This document shows, in pieces, positions 1-7,713 of a stretch of DNA of 63,252 nt. Location of the stretch: positions 67,727-130,978 of the forward strand of contig DGIT01000032.1 in the NCBI GenBank assembly GCA_002386465.1, written 5' to 3'. Both the position numbers and the translations under genes were made by a program. Positions within the stretch are counted from its first letter, which is position 1. The number at the start of each line of letters is the position of its first letter. Origin of the DNA: Burkholderiales bacterium UBA4615. Its GTDB lineage: Bacteria; Pseudomonadota; Gammaproteobacteria; Burkholderiales; Burkholderiaceae_E. The notes below the pieces were generated by a model that saw only the letters and a program-made list of their open reading frames with translations, had not been told where the DNA came from and searched no databases.

Positions 1-1209
1 ATGTCACCGCTCTTCGAGCTCTCGGATGCTGCGCTGTCCTTCGTGATGGTGATCGGCGCTATCACGGCGCTCTTCATGGGTTTCCTTGGCATCGTTCAAA
101 ACGATATCAAGCGTGTGGTGGCCTATTCCACGCTGTCCCAGCTCGGGTACATGACGGTCGCGCTGGGCGCGTCCGCTTACAGCGTGGCCATCTTCCACCT
201 CATGACCCACGCCTTCTTCAAGGCACTGCTTTTCCTGGCGGCAGGATCGGTCATTATCGGTATGCACCACGATCAGGACATCCGCCACATGGGTGGCCTG
301 CGCAAGTACATGCCCATCACCTGGATCACCTCCTTGCTGGGTTCGCTGGCCCTGATTGGCACGCCGTTCTTCTCCGGGTTTTATTCCAAGGACATGATCA
401 TCGAGGCCGTGCGTGCTTCGCACCTGCCTGGCGCGGGCTTCGCGTCCTTCGCCGTGCTGGCCGGTGTGTTCGTGACTGCGTTTTATTCGTTCCGCATGTA
501 TTTCTTGGTCTTTCATGGCAAGGAGCGCTTCGATACCAGTAGCGCAGGCCATGGGCACGATCATGGGCACGACGCTCATGCCGCCGATGCCCACGGCCAC
601 GACGATCATCATGGTCATCATGGCGGTGTGCCCCACGAAAGCCCAGGTGTGATCACGCTCCCATTGGTGCTCCTGGCGATTCCCTCAGTCGTGATCGGCG
701 CAATCGCGATTGGCCCGATGCTGTTCGGTGATGTCTTCAAGGGCGTGATCACCGTCGATGCGCGCCATGAAGCCATGGCTGAGCTTGCGCAACACTTCCA
801 TGGATGGGCCGCGATGGCGGTTCATGCGCTGCAGACCTTGCCGTTCTGGCTGGCGGTCGCAGGCGTTGCAGCAGCCTATTACTGCTACATGATCAACCCC
901 GCACTGCCCGAAAGCATCCGCAACCGTTTCTCGGCCGTTTACCGCTTGCTCGACAACAAGTACTACCTCGATCGCTTCAACGAAGTGGTGTTTGCGGGTG
1001 GCGCACGCGCGCTTGGAGGCGGGCTGTGGAAGGCAGGCGATCAAGCCGTCATCGACGGGCTCGCGGTCAACGGCAGCGCGCGTCTGGTGGGCTGGTTCGC
1101 GGGGCTGCTGAGGGGCATTCAATCCGGTTTGATCTATCACTACGCCATCGCGATGATCGTTGGCGTGGCCTTACTTGTCTGGTGGTTCGTGCCGCTGCTC
1201 AAGCGCTGA
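1..1209 (+). CDS. nuoL: NADH-quinone oxidoreductase subunit L, C-terminal part
   Basis: This is the C-terminal 402 residues of the large antiporter-like membrane subunit of respiratory complex I; the gene begins left of the window, so the Met at base 1 is probably internal. The family usually has well over 600 residues. The antiporter signature around residues 34-52 (NDIKRVVAYSTLSQLGYM) and several hydrophobic helices are visible, as is the C-terminal amphipathic/anchor region. A histidine- and aspartate-rich stretch at residues 184-212 sits in a loop between helices; it may bind metal or be a neutral expansion. It is followed by nuoM 22 bp later, in the standard nuo order. Confidence 0.97.
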   Translation: MSPLFELSDAALSFVMVIGAITALFMGFLGIVQNDIKRVVAYSTLSQLGYMTVALGASAYSVAIFHLMTHAFFKALLFLAAGSVIIGMHHDQDIRHMGGLRKYMPITWITSLLGSLALIGTPFFSGFYSKDMIIEAVRASHLPGAGFASFAVLAGVFVTAFYSFRMYFLVFHGKERFDTSSAGHGHDHGHDAHAADAHGHDDHHGHHGGVPHESPGVITLPLVLLAIPSVVIGAIAIGPMLFGDVFKGVITVDARHEAMAELAQHFHGWAAMAVHALQTLPFWLAVAGVAAAYYCYMINPALPESIRNRFSAVYRLLDNKYYLDRFNEVVFAGGARALGGGLWKAGDQAVIDGLAVNGSARLVGWFAGLLRGIQSGLIYHYAIAMIVGVALLVWWFVPLLKR

Positions 1210-1231
1210 AGCCGCACCAGGATTGCTCACC

Positions 1232-2716
1232 ATGAACCCTTCTGTGTCCTACCTCAGCGCTGCCATCTGGATCCCCATCCTGGCCGGGCTCTTTTTGCTG
1301 GCATTTGGTCGTGACCGCAATGCCGGAGTGGTCCGCATGGTCGCGCTCGCGGCAGCCGTGCTCGGCTTTCTGGTGACGATCCCGCTGTATATCGGCTTCG
1401 ACACGTACAGCGCGCAAATGCAGTTTGTCGAGCTCAGCCCCTGGATTGAGCGACTCAATGCCCATTACCACCTGGGTGTAGACGGCATTTCTCTGTGGCT
1501 GGTGATGTTGACCGCCTTCATCACGGTCATTGTGGTGATCGCCGCATGGAAAGTCATCGAGGAACGGGTGGCGGGCTACATGGCCTCCTTCCTCATTCTG
1601 TCGGGTCTCATGATCGGCGTGTTCAGTGCGCTCGACGGCTTGCTGTTCTATGTGTTCTTCGAAGCCACGCTGATCCCGATGTACATCATCATCGGCATCT
1701 GGGGTGGCCCCAACCGCGTCTACGCGGCCTTCAAGTTCTTCCTCTACACACTCCTGGGTTCGCTGCTGACACTGGTCGCCCTGGTGTATCTGTATTTGAA
1801 ATCGGGTTCATTCTCGATTCTCGACTGGCACATGCTGCCGCTGTCCATGAATGAGCAACTCGCTATCTTTGGGGCGTTTCTGCTGGCCTTTGCGGTCAAG
1901 GTGCCAATGTGGCCGGTGCATACCTGGCTGCCTGATGCACACGTCGAGGCACCCACGGGAGGCTCGGTGGTCCTGGCGGCCATCATGCTCAAGCTCGGTG
2001 CCTACGGGTTCCTGAGGCTGTCTCTGCCGATCGTGCCCGACGCGAGCCATCATCTGGCGAACTTCATGATCGTGCTCTCGCTGATTGCGGTGGTGTACAT
2101 CGGGCTGGTCGCCCTGGTGCAGACCGACATGAAGAAGCTGGTCGCTTATTCGTCCATTGCTCACATGGGCTTTGTGACGCTTGGGTTCTTCCTGTTCGAC
2201 CAGCTCACCATGCAGGGCGGCATCATCCAGATGATTTCGCACGGATTCATCTCGGGTGCGATGTTCCTGTGCATCGGCGTGCTCTACGACCGCATGCACA
2301 GTCGGCGCATCTCGGACTACGGTGGCGTGGTCAACACCATGCCCAAGTTCGCAGCGCTGTTCATGCTCTTTGCCATGGCCAACAGCGGTCTGCCCGCCAC
2401 CTCGGGGTTCGTCGGCGAGTTTATGGTGATCCTGGGAGCGGTACGCCACAGCTTCTGGGTGGCGCTCATTGCCGCCACCACGCTGATTTTCGGAGCCGCT
2501 TATTCGTTGTGGATGTACAAGCGCGTGGTGTTCGGTGAGACCGCGAATGAGGAAGTAGCCGAGTTGAAAGACGTGGATTCCCGCGAATTCTGGATGCTGG
2601 CTGCACTGGCCGTGGCGGTGCTCGTGATGGGTCTGTGGCCCAAGCCGTTCACGGATGTGTCTGAAGCGTCGGTGCGGGCCCTGCTCGAGCACGTCGCCAT
2701 CTCGAAGATCAAGTGA
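1232..2716 (+). CDS. nuoM: NADH-quinone oxidoreductase subunit M
   Basis: Proton-translocating antiporter-like inner-membrane subunit of complex I, 494 residues, close to the usual NuoM length. The antiporter core is visible, with the conserved Lys-containing segment KVPMWPVHTWLPDAHVEAPT and the later helix DMKKLVAYSSIAHMG. The ATG at 1232 (MNPSVSYLSA) gives the normal NuoM N-terminus; an upstream in-frame extension would overlap nuoL and has no support. The stop codon lies one base before the nuoN start codon, so translation of the two is probably coupled. Confidence 0.97.
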   Translation: MNPSVSYLSAAIWIPILAGLFLLAFGRDRNAGVVRMVALAAAVLGFLVTIPLYIGFDTYSAQMQFVELSPWIERLNAHYHLGVDGISLWLVMLTAFITVIVVIAAWKVIEERVAGYMASFLILSGLMIGVFSALDGLLFYVFFEATLIPMYIIIGIWGGPNRVYAAFKFFLYTLLGSLLTLVALVYLYLKSGSFSILDWHMLPLSMNEQLAIFGAFLLAFAVKVPMWPVHTWLPDAHVEAPTGGSVVLAAIMLKLGAYGFLRLSLPIVPDASHHLANFMIVLSLIAVVYIGLVALVQTDMKKLVAYSSIAHMGFVTLGFFLFDQLTMQGGIIQMISHGFISGAMFLCIGVLYDRMHSRRISDYGGVVNTMPKFAALFMLFAMANSGLPATSGFVGEFMVILGAVRHSFWVALIAATTLIFGAAYSLWMYKRVVFGETANEEVAELKDVDSREFWMLAALAVAVLVMGLWPKPFTDVSEASVRALLEHVAISKIK

Positions 2717-2717
2717 C

Positions 2718-4187
2718 ATGCAGACCCTCAACCTTTCCGCCGCGCTGCCCGAGATCCTGCTGTTGATCGCAGCTTGCGTTGTGCTGCTTGTCGATGTCCT
2801 GCGCAAAGAGGGCAGTGCGTCTGATATCAGTCTGCTGGCTATTGGTGCGGTAGCCGTGCCCTTTGTGGCTATCCTGATGCAGCTCAATCAGCCCTCACAG
2901 CCTGCATTGAATGGCATGTATGTGGCTGATCAGCTGGGTCATGTGCTCAAGCTGGCAGCCTGTATTGCAACGGCCATGGCGCTCATCTACGGCAGGCGAT
3001 ACGCACAGGCACGCGGCATGCATCGCGGTGAACTGTATGCGCTGGCGCTGTTTGCCCTGTTGGGTCAGATGGTCATGATCTCGGCCGGCAATTTGCTGGT
3101 GGTCTATCTGGGCCTGGAGCTGATGTCGCTGTCGCTGTACGCCATGGCAGCCATGCGTCGCGACCACCCGTTATCCACCGAGGCCGCCATCAAGTACTTC
3201 GTGCTGGGCGCATTGGCGTCGGGTTTTCTGCTGTACGGGATGTCAATGATCTACGGTGGCACAGGCACCTTGGATCTGGCTCGCATTTCTGCTGCGCTGC
3301 AATCAACGACCGGTAAATCGACCGTACTGATCTTCGGCGTGGTCTTTATCGTGGCTGGGCTGGCGTTCAAGTTCGGTGCAGTGCCGTTCCACATGTGGGT
3401 GCCCGACGTGTATCAGGGGACGCCCACGGTGGCGACACTGCTGATCGCCGCCGGTCCGAAGCTGGCTACTTTCGCCATTGCGTTTCGCATGCTTGCAGGC
3501 GGTCTGCTGGGGCTGGCCACTGACTGGCAACAGATGCTGCTGGTGCTCAGTGTGCTGTCGATGGCACTGGGCAACCTGGTGGCCATTACCCAAACCAACC
3601 TCAAGCGCATGCTCGCGTACTCAACGATTGCGCAGATCGGCTTCGTGCTGCTGGGCATGCTGGCAGGGGTTGTGGGCGGCGATACCAAAGGCCTGTCTGA
3701 TGCCTGGAGTGCTTCGCTCTTTTACCTGATCACTTATGTGCTCACGACCCTAGGGACCTTCGGCGTGATCCTGCTGCTCTCTCGGGAGGGCCACGAGGCC
3801 GAGGAGATCGCAGACTTCAAGGGCTTGGGTAAGCGCAGCCCGGGCTTGGCATTTGTGGTGCTGATTCTGATGTTCTCGCTCGCAGGTATTCCGCCTACGG
3901 TGGGTTTTTACGCCAAGCTATCGGTTCTGCAGGCGACCGTGAATGCCGGGTTGGTCTGGTTGGCGGTGGCGGCGGTGATGCTGTCTCTTGTGGGTGCGTT
4001 TTACTACCTGCGGATCGTCAAGACGATCTACTTCGACGAGCCAGCCGATGCGCATGCAGTCCTACCCGCGCAAGGGGCGCATACCTTGCTCCTGGTGAAC
4101 GGAGCGCTCGTTCTGCTGCTGGGCTTGCTCCCTGGGCCGCTGATGAGCTTGTGCCTGGATGCGGTCAAGCGCACGCTGGGCGGTTGA
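2718..4187 (+). CDS. nuoN: NADH-quinone oxidoreductase subunit N
   Basis: Third antiporter-like membrane subunit of complex I, 489 residues, full length for the family. The protein is almost entirely transmembrane helices and carries the motif GAVPFHMWVPDVYQG and the helix NLKRMLAYSTIAQIGF typical of NuoN. The start at 2718 (MQTLNLSAALPEILLL) lies one base after the nuoM stop. As the last nuo gene it closes the operon; the Nudix gene follows after about 75 bp without an obvious terminator. Confidence 0.97.
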   Translation: MQTLNLSAALPEILLLIAACVVLLVDVLRKEGSASDISLLAIGAVAVPFVAILMQLNQPSQPALNGMYVADQLGHVLKLAACIATAMALIYGRRYAQARGMHRGELYALALFALLGQMVMISAGNLLVVYLGLELMSLSLYAMAAMRRDHPLSTEAAIKYFVLGALASGFLLYGMSMIYGGTGTLDLARISAALQSTTGKSTVLIFGVVFIVAGLAFKFGAVPFHMWVPDVYQGTPTVATLLIAAGPKLATFAIAFRMLAGGLLGLATDWQQMLLVLSVLSMALGNLVAITQTNLKRMLAYSTIAQIGFVLLGMLAGVVGGDTKGLSDAWSASLFYLITYVLTTLGTFGVILLLSREGHEAEEIADFKGLGKRSPGLAFVVLILMFSLAGIPPTVGFYAKLSVLQATVNAGLVWLAVAAVMLSLVGAFYYLRIVKTIYFDEPADAHAVLPAQGAHTLLLVNGALVLLLGLLPGPLMSLCLDAVKRTLGG

Positions 4188-4263
4188 TCAGCCCTGAGCC
4201 GAACATGAGGTTCGTCGTGTCACGGGTTTGGGCGCAGTGCTTTCTGCATTCAGGGACCTCTGC

Positions 4264-4881
4264 ATGACGGGGCCGCCAAGCGATCCGCAGTCAGATGTGC
4301 CGCGCTCGACGCTGCATGAAGACACCGTCGAGTCCGAGCTGATTTATCAGGGCGTTTTCCTTAAGGTCATGAAGGATCGGGCCCGCGTGCCTGATGGGAC
4401 CGTGCATCCACGAGAATGGGTGATGCACCCGGGAGCATCGGCGATCGTCGCGCTGGCCGAGGACGCCCGTGTACTCGTCGAACGTCAGTTTCGCTACCCG
4501 ATGGGCCGCGAGTACATCGAAATCCCAGCCGGAAAGATAGACGCCGGTGAAGCGCCCTTGCAAACGGCGCAACGCGAATTGCTGGAAGAGACAGGGTACT
4601 GCGCACGCTCGTGGGCGCCGCTGACCAAGATTCACCCCGCCATCGGCTTTTCAAATGAGGTCATTCACCTCTTCCTGGCAAGGGGGCTCGAGCTTCACTC
4701 GAAAGGCCCTAAGCCCGATGCAGGCGAGCACATCGAGATAGAGTGGGTCACCCTTGGTTGGCTGGTAGATGCGCTGAAGGCTGGCCGCTTGCCCGATGTC
4801 AAGACGCAGATTGGTGTCATGCACTTGCAGCGCATGGTTGAGGGTGATTGGGACTGGCCTGAGGTGCTGGTAACACGGTAA
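4264..4881 (+). CDS. Nudix hydrolase, ADP-ribose pyrophosphatase type
   Basis: Predicted cytosolic 205-residue Nudix hydrolase, most like ADP-ribose pyrophosphatases (NudF group), which cleave ADP-ribose to AMP and ribose 5-phosphate. The Nudix box is complete at residues 90-112: Gly90, Glu96, then RELLEETGY. The conserved tripeptide-like GREYIEIPAG precedes it, as expected for ADP-ribose hydrolases. I chose ATG 4264; a TTG start 36 bases upstream is also open. Nudix genes commonly follow nuoN in Burkholderiales, so this is probably a conserved neighbourhood. The exact substrate is inferred. Confidence 0.9.
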   Translation: MTGPPSDPQSDVPRSTLHEDTVESELIYQGVFLKVMKDRARVPDGTVHPREWVMHPGASAIVALAEDARVLVERQFRYPMGREYIEIPAGKIDAGEAPLQTAQRELLEETGYCARSWAPLTKIHPAIGFSNEVIHLFLARGLELHSKGPKPDAGEHIEIEWVTLGWLVDALKAGRLPDVKTQIGVMHLQRMVEGDWDWPEVLVTR

Positions 4882-4977
4882 ACGATACCCGGGCTGGGTG
4901 GGCCAACTGCGGCCGAGCACTGACCCTGATTCAGGCGGGCAAGATGGCGCTCACTGCAGCGATAGCTGGCGCTTGGC

Positions 4978-5811
4978 TTAGTCGCCGCTCAGACACTCCA
5001 GGAGAAATCGGTTCGCCTCGTTGGAATTTTCGTAAAGCAACCAATGGCCCCCTCGGTCAATGAACCGGTGCGACGTTAGCCCTAACGCTTGCACGCGCTC
5101 GGTCAGCGCATCGAACTGGTGGGCATACAACACGTCCTGTCGGCTCCAGATCCCGTAAGCAGGGCACTGCCAGCGCGCACTGAGCGCACGCATCGCGTCG
5201 GTGTGTACGAGCCTGCGCCCCTTGACCCGCTCGCGCGTCGCGGACCTGGCCTGAATCTCGATGGCCAGGTCATCAATGCTTGCCGGGTCGTGCAGCATCA
5301 TGGCCTGAAGATTGAAGCGCAGACTCTCGCGTCGGGCGAGTGGATCGGTCACCCGTCCAACCGGCTGCAGAACGGGCATGGGACCCAATAAGCCCAGACC
5401 TGCAGCGCTGACGACGATCAATCGATCCAGTCCAGGCGGTACTTGCGCTGCGATGTAGGACGACACCAGCGCGCCGAATGAAAAGCCGACCAGATCGAAA
5501 TGCTGTGCGCCAACGATTTGCGGCAGGTTGGACGCCACGATGTCTGCGATGGAGTCGGCATCCAGCCCTTCGCGTGGCAGGTCGGAATCGGCAAATCCAG
5601 GCATGTCCGGCGCCCACACGGTGCGGTGCGCAGCAAGTGCTTCGATATTGCGGGCCCAGTGCATCCAACTGCCTGCGCCCCCGTGCAGAAGCACCAGCGG
5701 GCGGCCACTGCCCCAGCGTCGCCACACCATCCGAGCGCCCTCACCGCAGGGCGTCCATACCCGTTCAGCTGTCCGTTCGAGATGTTCAAGCACAGGGTGT
5801 TGTTCGTTCAT
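4978..5811 (-). CDS. alpha/beta-fold hydrolase
   Basis: A 277-residue alpha/beta hydrolase. The oxyanion-hole motif LLHGGAGSWMHW is at residues 41-52, the nucleophile elbow GFSFG has Ser111, and a C-terminal His in DRGGHWLLYE can complete the triad. There is no signal peptide, so it is likely cytosolic. The family includes meta-cleavage-product hydrolases, esterases and lactonases; the substrate cannot be set from sequence. It converges with the Nudix gene and its start lies about 30 bp before the divergent tRNA-Ser gene. Confidence 0.88.
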   Translation of the reverse strand: MNEQHPVLEHLERTAERVWTPCGEGARMVWRRWGSGRPLVLLHGGAGSWMHWARNIEALAAHRTVWAPDMPGFADSDLPREGLDADSIADIVASNLPQIVGAQHFDLVGFSFGALVSSYIAAQVPPGLDRLIVVSAAGLGLLGPMPVLQPVGRVTDPLARRESLRFNLQAMMLHDPASIDDLAIEIQARSATRERVKGRRLVHTDAMRALSARWQCPAYGIWSRQDVLYAHQFDALTERVQALGLTSHRFIDRGGHWLLYENSNEANRFLLECLSGD

Positions 5812-5839
5812 GGCTCAGGCTTGGTACAGTATCGGTCTC

Positions 5840-5929
5840 GGAGGGCTGGCAGAGCGGTTTAATGCGGCAGTCTTGAAAACTGTTGTGGGTGAGAGCCCAC
5901 CGGGGGTTCGAATCCCTCGCCCTCCGCCA
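5840..5929 (+). tRNA. tRNA-Ser (anticodon TGA)
   Basis: A 90-nt serine tRNA gene with encoded CCA. The acceptor stem pairs GGAGGGC (5840-5846) with GCCCTCC (5919-5925). The anticodon loop contains CTTGAAA with anticodon TGA, a long class II variable arm (TGGGTGAGAGCCCA) is present, and the T-loop is GTTCGAATCC. The discriminator base is G followed by CCA. A possible promoter is TACAGT at 5825-5830 with TTGTTC 19 bp upstream; this is weak. The gene is followed by a small accessory patch, so its 3' end may have served as an attachment site. Confidence 0.97.
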
Positions 5930-5974
5930 GAACAAAACCTGCTAACTCGCTCAGTCGGGTTGCTAGGCGCTCAG

Positions 5975-5999
5975 AGCCCAGCACCATGTAGGGCTTTTT
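5975..5999 (+). terminator. weak candidate terminator after tRNA-Ser
   Basis: AGCCC at 5975-5979 can pair with GGGCT at 5991-5995, and this is followed directly by a run of T. The stem is only 5 bp with an 11-nt loop, so it is a weak intrinsic terminator at best. Its position about 45 bp after the tRNA fits. Confidence 0.35.
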
Positions 6000-6140
6000 G
6001 CTTGTGCGCCCTGACTGACCCCATGGCCACCCACCTCCGAAAACTGTCTCAAACCCCCTCTCGTCTCAGAACATCCTGACTTTCCGAGTATCGGTACGGA
6101 TTAATTCTCGAGCTAAGCCTTTCTGGTCAACAACCCGCGC

Positions 6141-6497
6141 TCACCGGTAACAGGCATATGCACGTACAACTTTGCCTGATTCATTGAACTCGAAAGTTTC
6201 CGCGACAGATTGTTTCCGGTGATTCCGACAGTAGATGGTCACGGTTTCGAAGCCGATCAACACCGTGTCGAGTTCGAATCGCAATTGAGGCTGCGCCGCG
6301 AGGCCAGCACTCCAGTAGCTGCGAAGTGCCTCTCGTCCGATGACTCGGCCATGGCCGACGCGCTGCGCGGCGACCGGCGAAAGGAACACAACGTCATCGA
6401 CGTAATGCGACAGGATTGCATCGATGTCATGCCTGTTCCAGGCATCAATCCAGTTTGTGGCATACGCTTCAGCGTCACTGCGTGACCAGTTTTCCAT
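6141..6497 (-). CDS. SnoaL/NTF2-like small protein
   Basis: A 118-residue protein with the pattern of the NTF2-like/SnoaL cone fold. The N-terminal helix WIDAWNRHDIDAILSHYVDD is followed by VVFLSP, then beta strands such as LRFELDTVLIGFETVTIYC. Proteins of this fold act as small isomerases, cyclases or lumenal binding proteins, and many small stand-alone members have no known role. It lies 30 bp downstream of the HigA-like antitoxin gene on the same strand and could be a third cistron of that operon or simple cargo. There is no catalytic assignment. Confidence 0.7.
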   Translation of the reverse strand: MENWSRSDAEAYATNWIDAWNRHDIDAILSHYVDDVVFLSPVAAQRVGHGRVIGREALRSYWSAGLAAQPQLRFELDTVLIGFETVTIYCRNHRKQSVAETFEFNESGKVVRAYACYR

Positions 6498-6527
6498 TGG
6501 GTGATCGTCAGTTCAAACAACGGCAGA

Positions 6528-6821
6528 TTAGGCAGGCGACGCATGAAGCTTCAGCCCTAGCGCTGCGATGACCTTCATGATGGTTGCAAACTCTGGATTG
6601 CCTTCCGCAGAGAGAGCTTTGTAGAGGCTCTCGCGACCTAGGCCCGCATCGCGGGCAATCTGGCTCATGCCTTTGGCGCGCGCAATATCGCCGAGCGCAG
6701 CGGCAATCAATGCAGAGTCCCCTTCTTGAAGCGCCGCTTCCAGATAGGCTGCCATGTCCTCATCGGTGATCAGGTGCTCGGCAGGATCCCAAACGCGGGT
6801 CTTGGTTTTGGTCATGGTCAC
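6528..6821 (-). CDS. HigA-like antitoxin (HTH)
   Basis: A 97-residue antitoxin-like DNA-binding protein. The C-terminal part is a helix-turn-helix of the addiction-module antidote family: ARAKGMSQIARDAGLGRESL, followed by KALSAEGNPEFATIMKVI. Members neutralise a RelE/ParE-superfamily toxin and repress their own promoter. The gene overlaps the toxin gene by 4 bp (toxin first, antitoxin second), the order usual for this HigB/HigA-type group. The toxin reads in the same direction immediately upstream. Confidence 0.88.
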   Translation of the reverse strand: MTMTKTKTRVWDPAEHLITDEDMAAYLEAALQEGDSALIAAALGDIARAKGMSQIARDAGLGRESLYKALSAEGNPEFATIMKVIAALGLKLHASPA

Positions 6822-7117
6822 GACTCTCTCAGATTTTTTGCCAAAGCCTTGGCGTTGCGGATGTCCTTGTCCTGAGTGGACTTGTCTCCTCCGGCCAGCA
6901 AGACGATCACGACCTCGCTGCGCTGGACGAAATAGATCCGGTATCCGGGCCCGTGATCAACCCTTAGTTCCGACACGCCATCGCCCACGGGCTTGGCATC
7001 GCCGGCGTTGCCGAGAGACAAGCGTCGGATGCGGATGTCGATGCGGGCACGAGCGATTCGGTCTCGCAGTCCGGAAAACCATTGAGCGTAGGCTTCAGTT
7101 TGCTGGATCTGGATCAC
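6818..7117 (-). CDS. RelE/ParE-superfamily toxin (HigB/Gp49-like)
   Basis: A 99-residue type II toxin of the phage-derived Gp49-like (HigB-related) family. The N-terminal motif AYAQWFSGLRDRIARARI is followed by GDAKPVGDGVSELRVDHGPGYRIYFV and a C-terminal VVIVLLAGGDKSTQDKDI. All of these are characteristic of the family. Members typically act as ribosome-dependent mRNA interferases or by an unresolved mechanism. It is the first gene of a two-gene operon and overlaps the antitoxin by 4 bp. The system looks intact. Confidence 0.88.
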   Translation of the reverse strand: MIQIQQTEAYAQWFSGLRDRIARARIDIRIRRLSLGNAGDAKPVGDGVSELRVDHGPGYRIYFVQRSEVVIVLLAGGDKSTQDKDIRNAKALAKNLRES

Positions 7118-7175
7118 GCCTCAATGTATCCCATGGGAAACATTTGCGTCAAGCTAGGCTTGGAGCAGCTCGTGA

Positions 7176-7197
7176 GTTCGAATCCCCGACCCCACCA
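7176..7197 (+). repeat. tRNA 3'-end-like remnant, possible att site
   Basis: The sequence begins GTTCGAATCCC, identical to the T-loop region of tRNA-Ser at 5906-5916, and ends CCCCACCA like the acceptor end of a tRNA. Only 14 bases follow TTCGAAT instead of the 16 expected, so it is not a functional tRNA 3' half. No matching 5' half is present. It could be the remnant of an attachment site from an integration into the upstream tRNA, or a decayed tRNA of another type. T-loops are conserved, so the 11-bp identity alone is weak evidence. Confidence 0.45.
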
Positions 7198-7283
7198 AAA
7201 AAGGGGGGGGCTCGAAAACTGAGCGAGTGCCAGTCCAATCCAGGACGGTTCATGTCTTCAGGCCGTGATGCGGCATCCAGCGC

Positions 7284-7526
7284 TCAGAGTTGCCGAGCCC
7301 TATACCGCCCTGTGGGTTGATGCGACAGAGCGCACCTGCAGCCCAGACTGCCGAGGCCCCCACCATTGTGAAGGTCAAGCACGCAAGCGGCCACGGTGGC
7401 CGCTGCCGGGAGTTCACCAGCCGGGGCGAGAATCCGCTGCCGCACCTCGTCCTCGGTGCCCATGTGGCCGATTGGCACTGAGCCGATATCGGCTGCGGTC
7501 ATGAGGCGGTCGCGGAGGGTGGTCAT
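7284..7526 (-). CDS. small unrecognised ORF, possibly a gene fragment
   Basis: An 80-residue reading frame starting at ATG 7526 with a good ribosome-binding site (GGAGG, 8 nt upstream). The first 55 residues (MTTLRDRLMTAADIGSVP onward) look protein-like, while the C-terminal part is arginine/glycine-rich and looks out of frame or random. I do not recognise a family. It lies in the otherwise gene-free 597-bp stretch from 7118 to 7714. That stretch also holds the tRNA-like remnant and a run of 8 G at about 7204. It may be the 5' end of a gene truncated when the patch formed. Confidence 0.25.
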   Translation of the reverse strand: MTTLRDRLMTAADIGSVPIGHMGTEDEVRQRILAPAGELPAAATVAACVLDLHNGGGLGSLGCRCALSHQPTGRYRARQL

Positions 7527-7713
7527 CGTCCGGTCCTCCAATCAAATCGTCGGGGCGGCCACGTCCACATCTATCCGGGCTGCTGACGTCTTCACTTGGA
7601 GCCTTTCTGAGGTATCAGTCCCGCATGCCGTTCCCTCAGTGGGATCACCATTCGGTACTCGATCGGAACTCCAGTCGCGGCAATTCGGCCTGGCCCGAGG
7701 GTACGTCAGCCGC

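Noticed and set aside
1808..2887. 359-residue open frame antisense to nuoM/nuoN
   Set aside because: It is rich in His, Arg and Gln, typical of reverse reading of a GC-rich membrane protein. The forward genes are unambiguous.
7199..7215. Run of A followed by a run of G as a phase-variable tract
   Set aside because: It lies outside any convincing gene or promoter, so it has no gene to switch.
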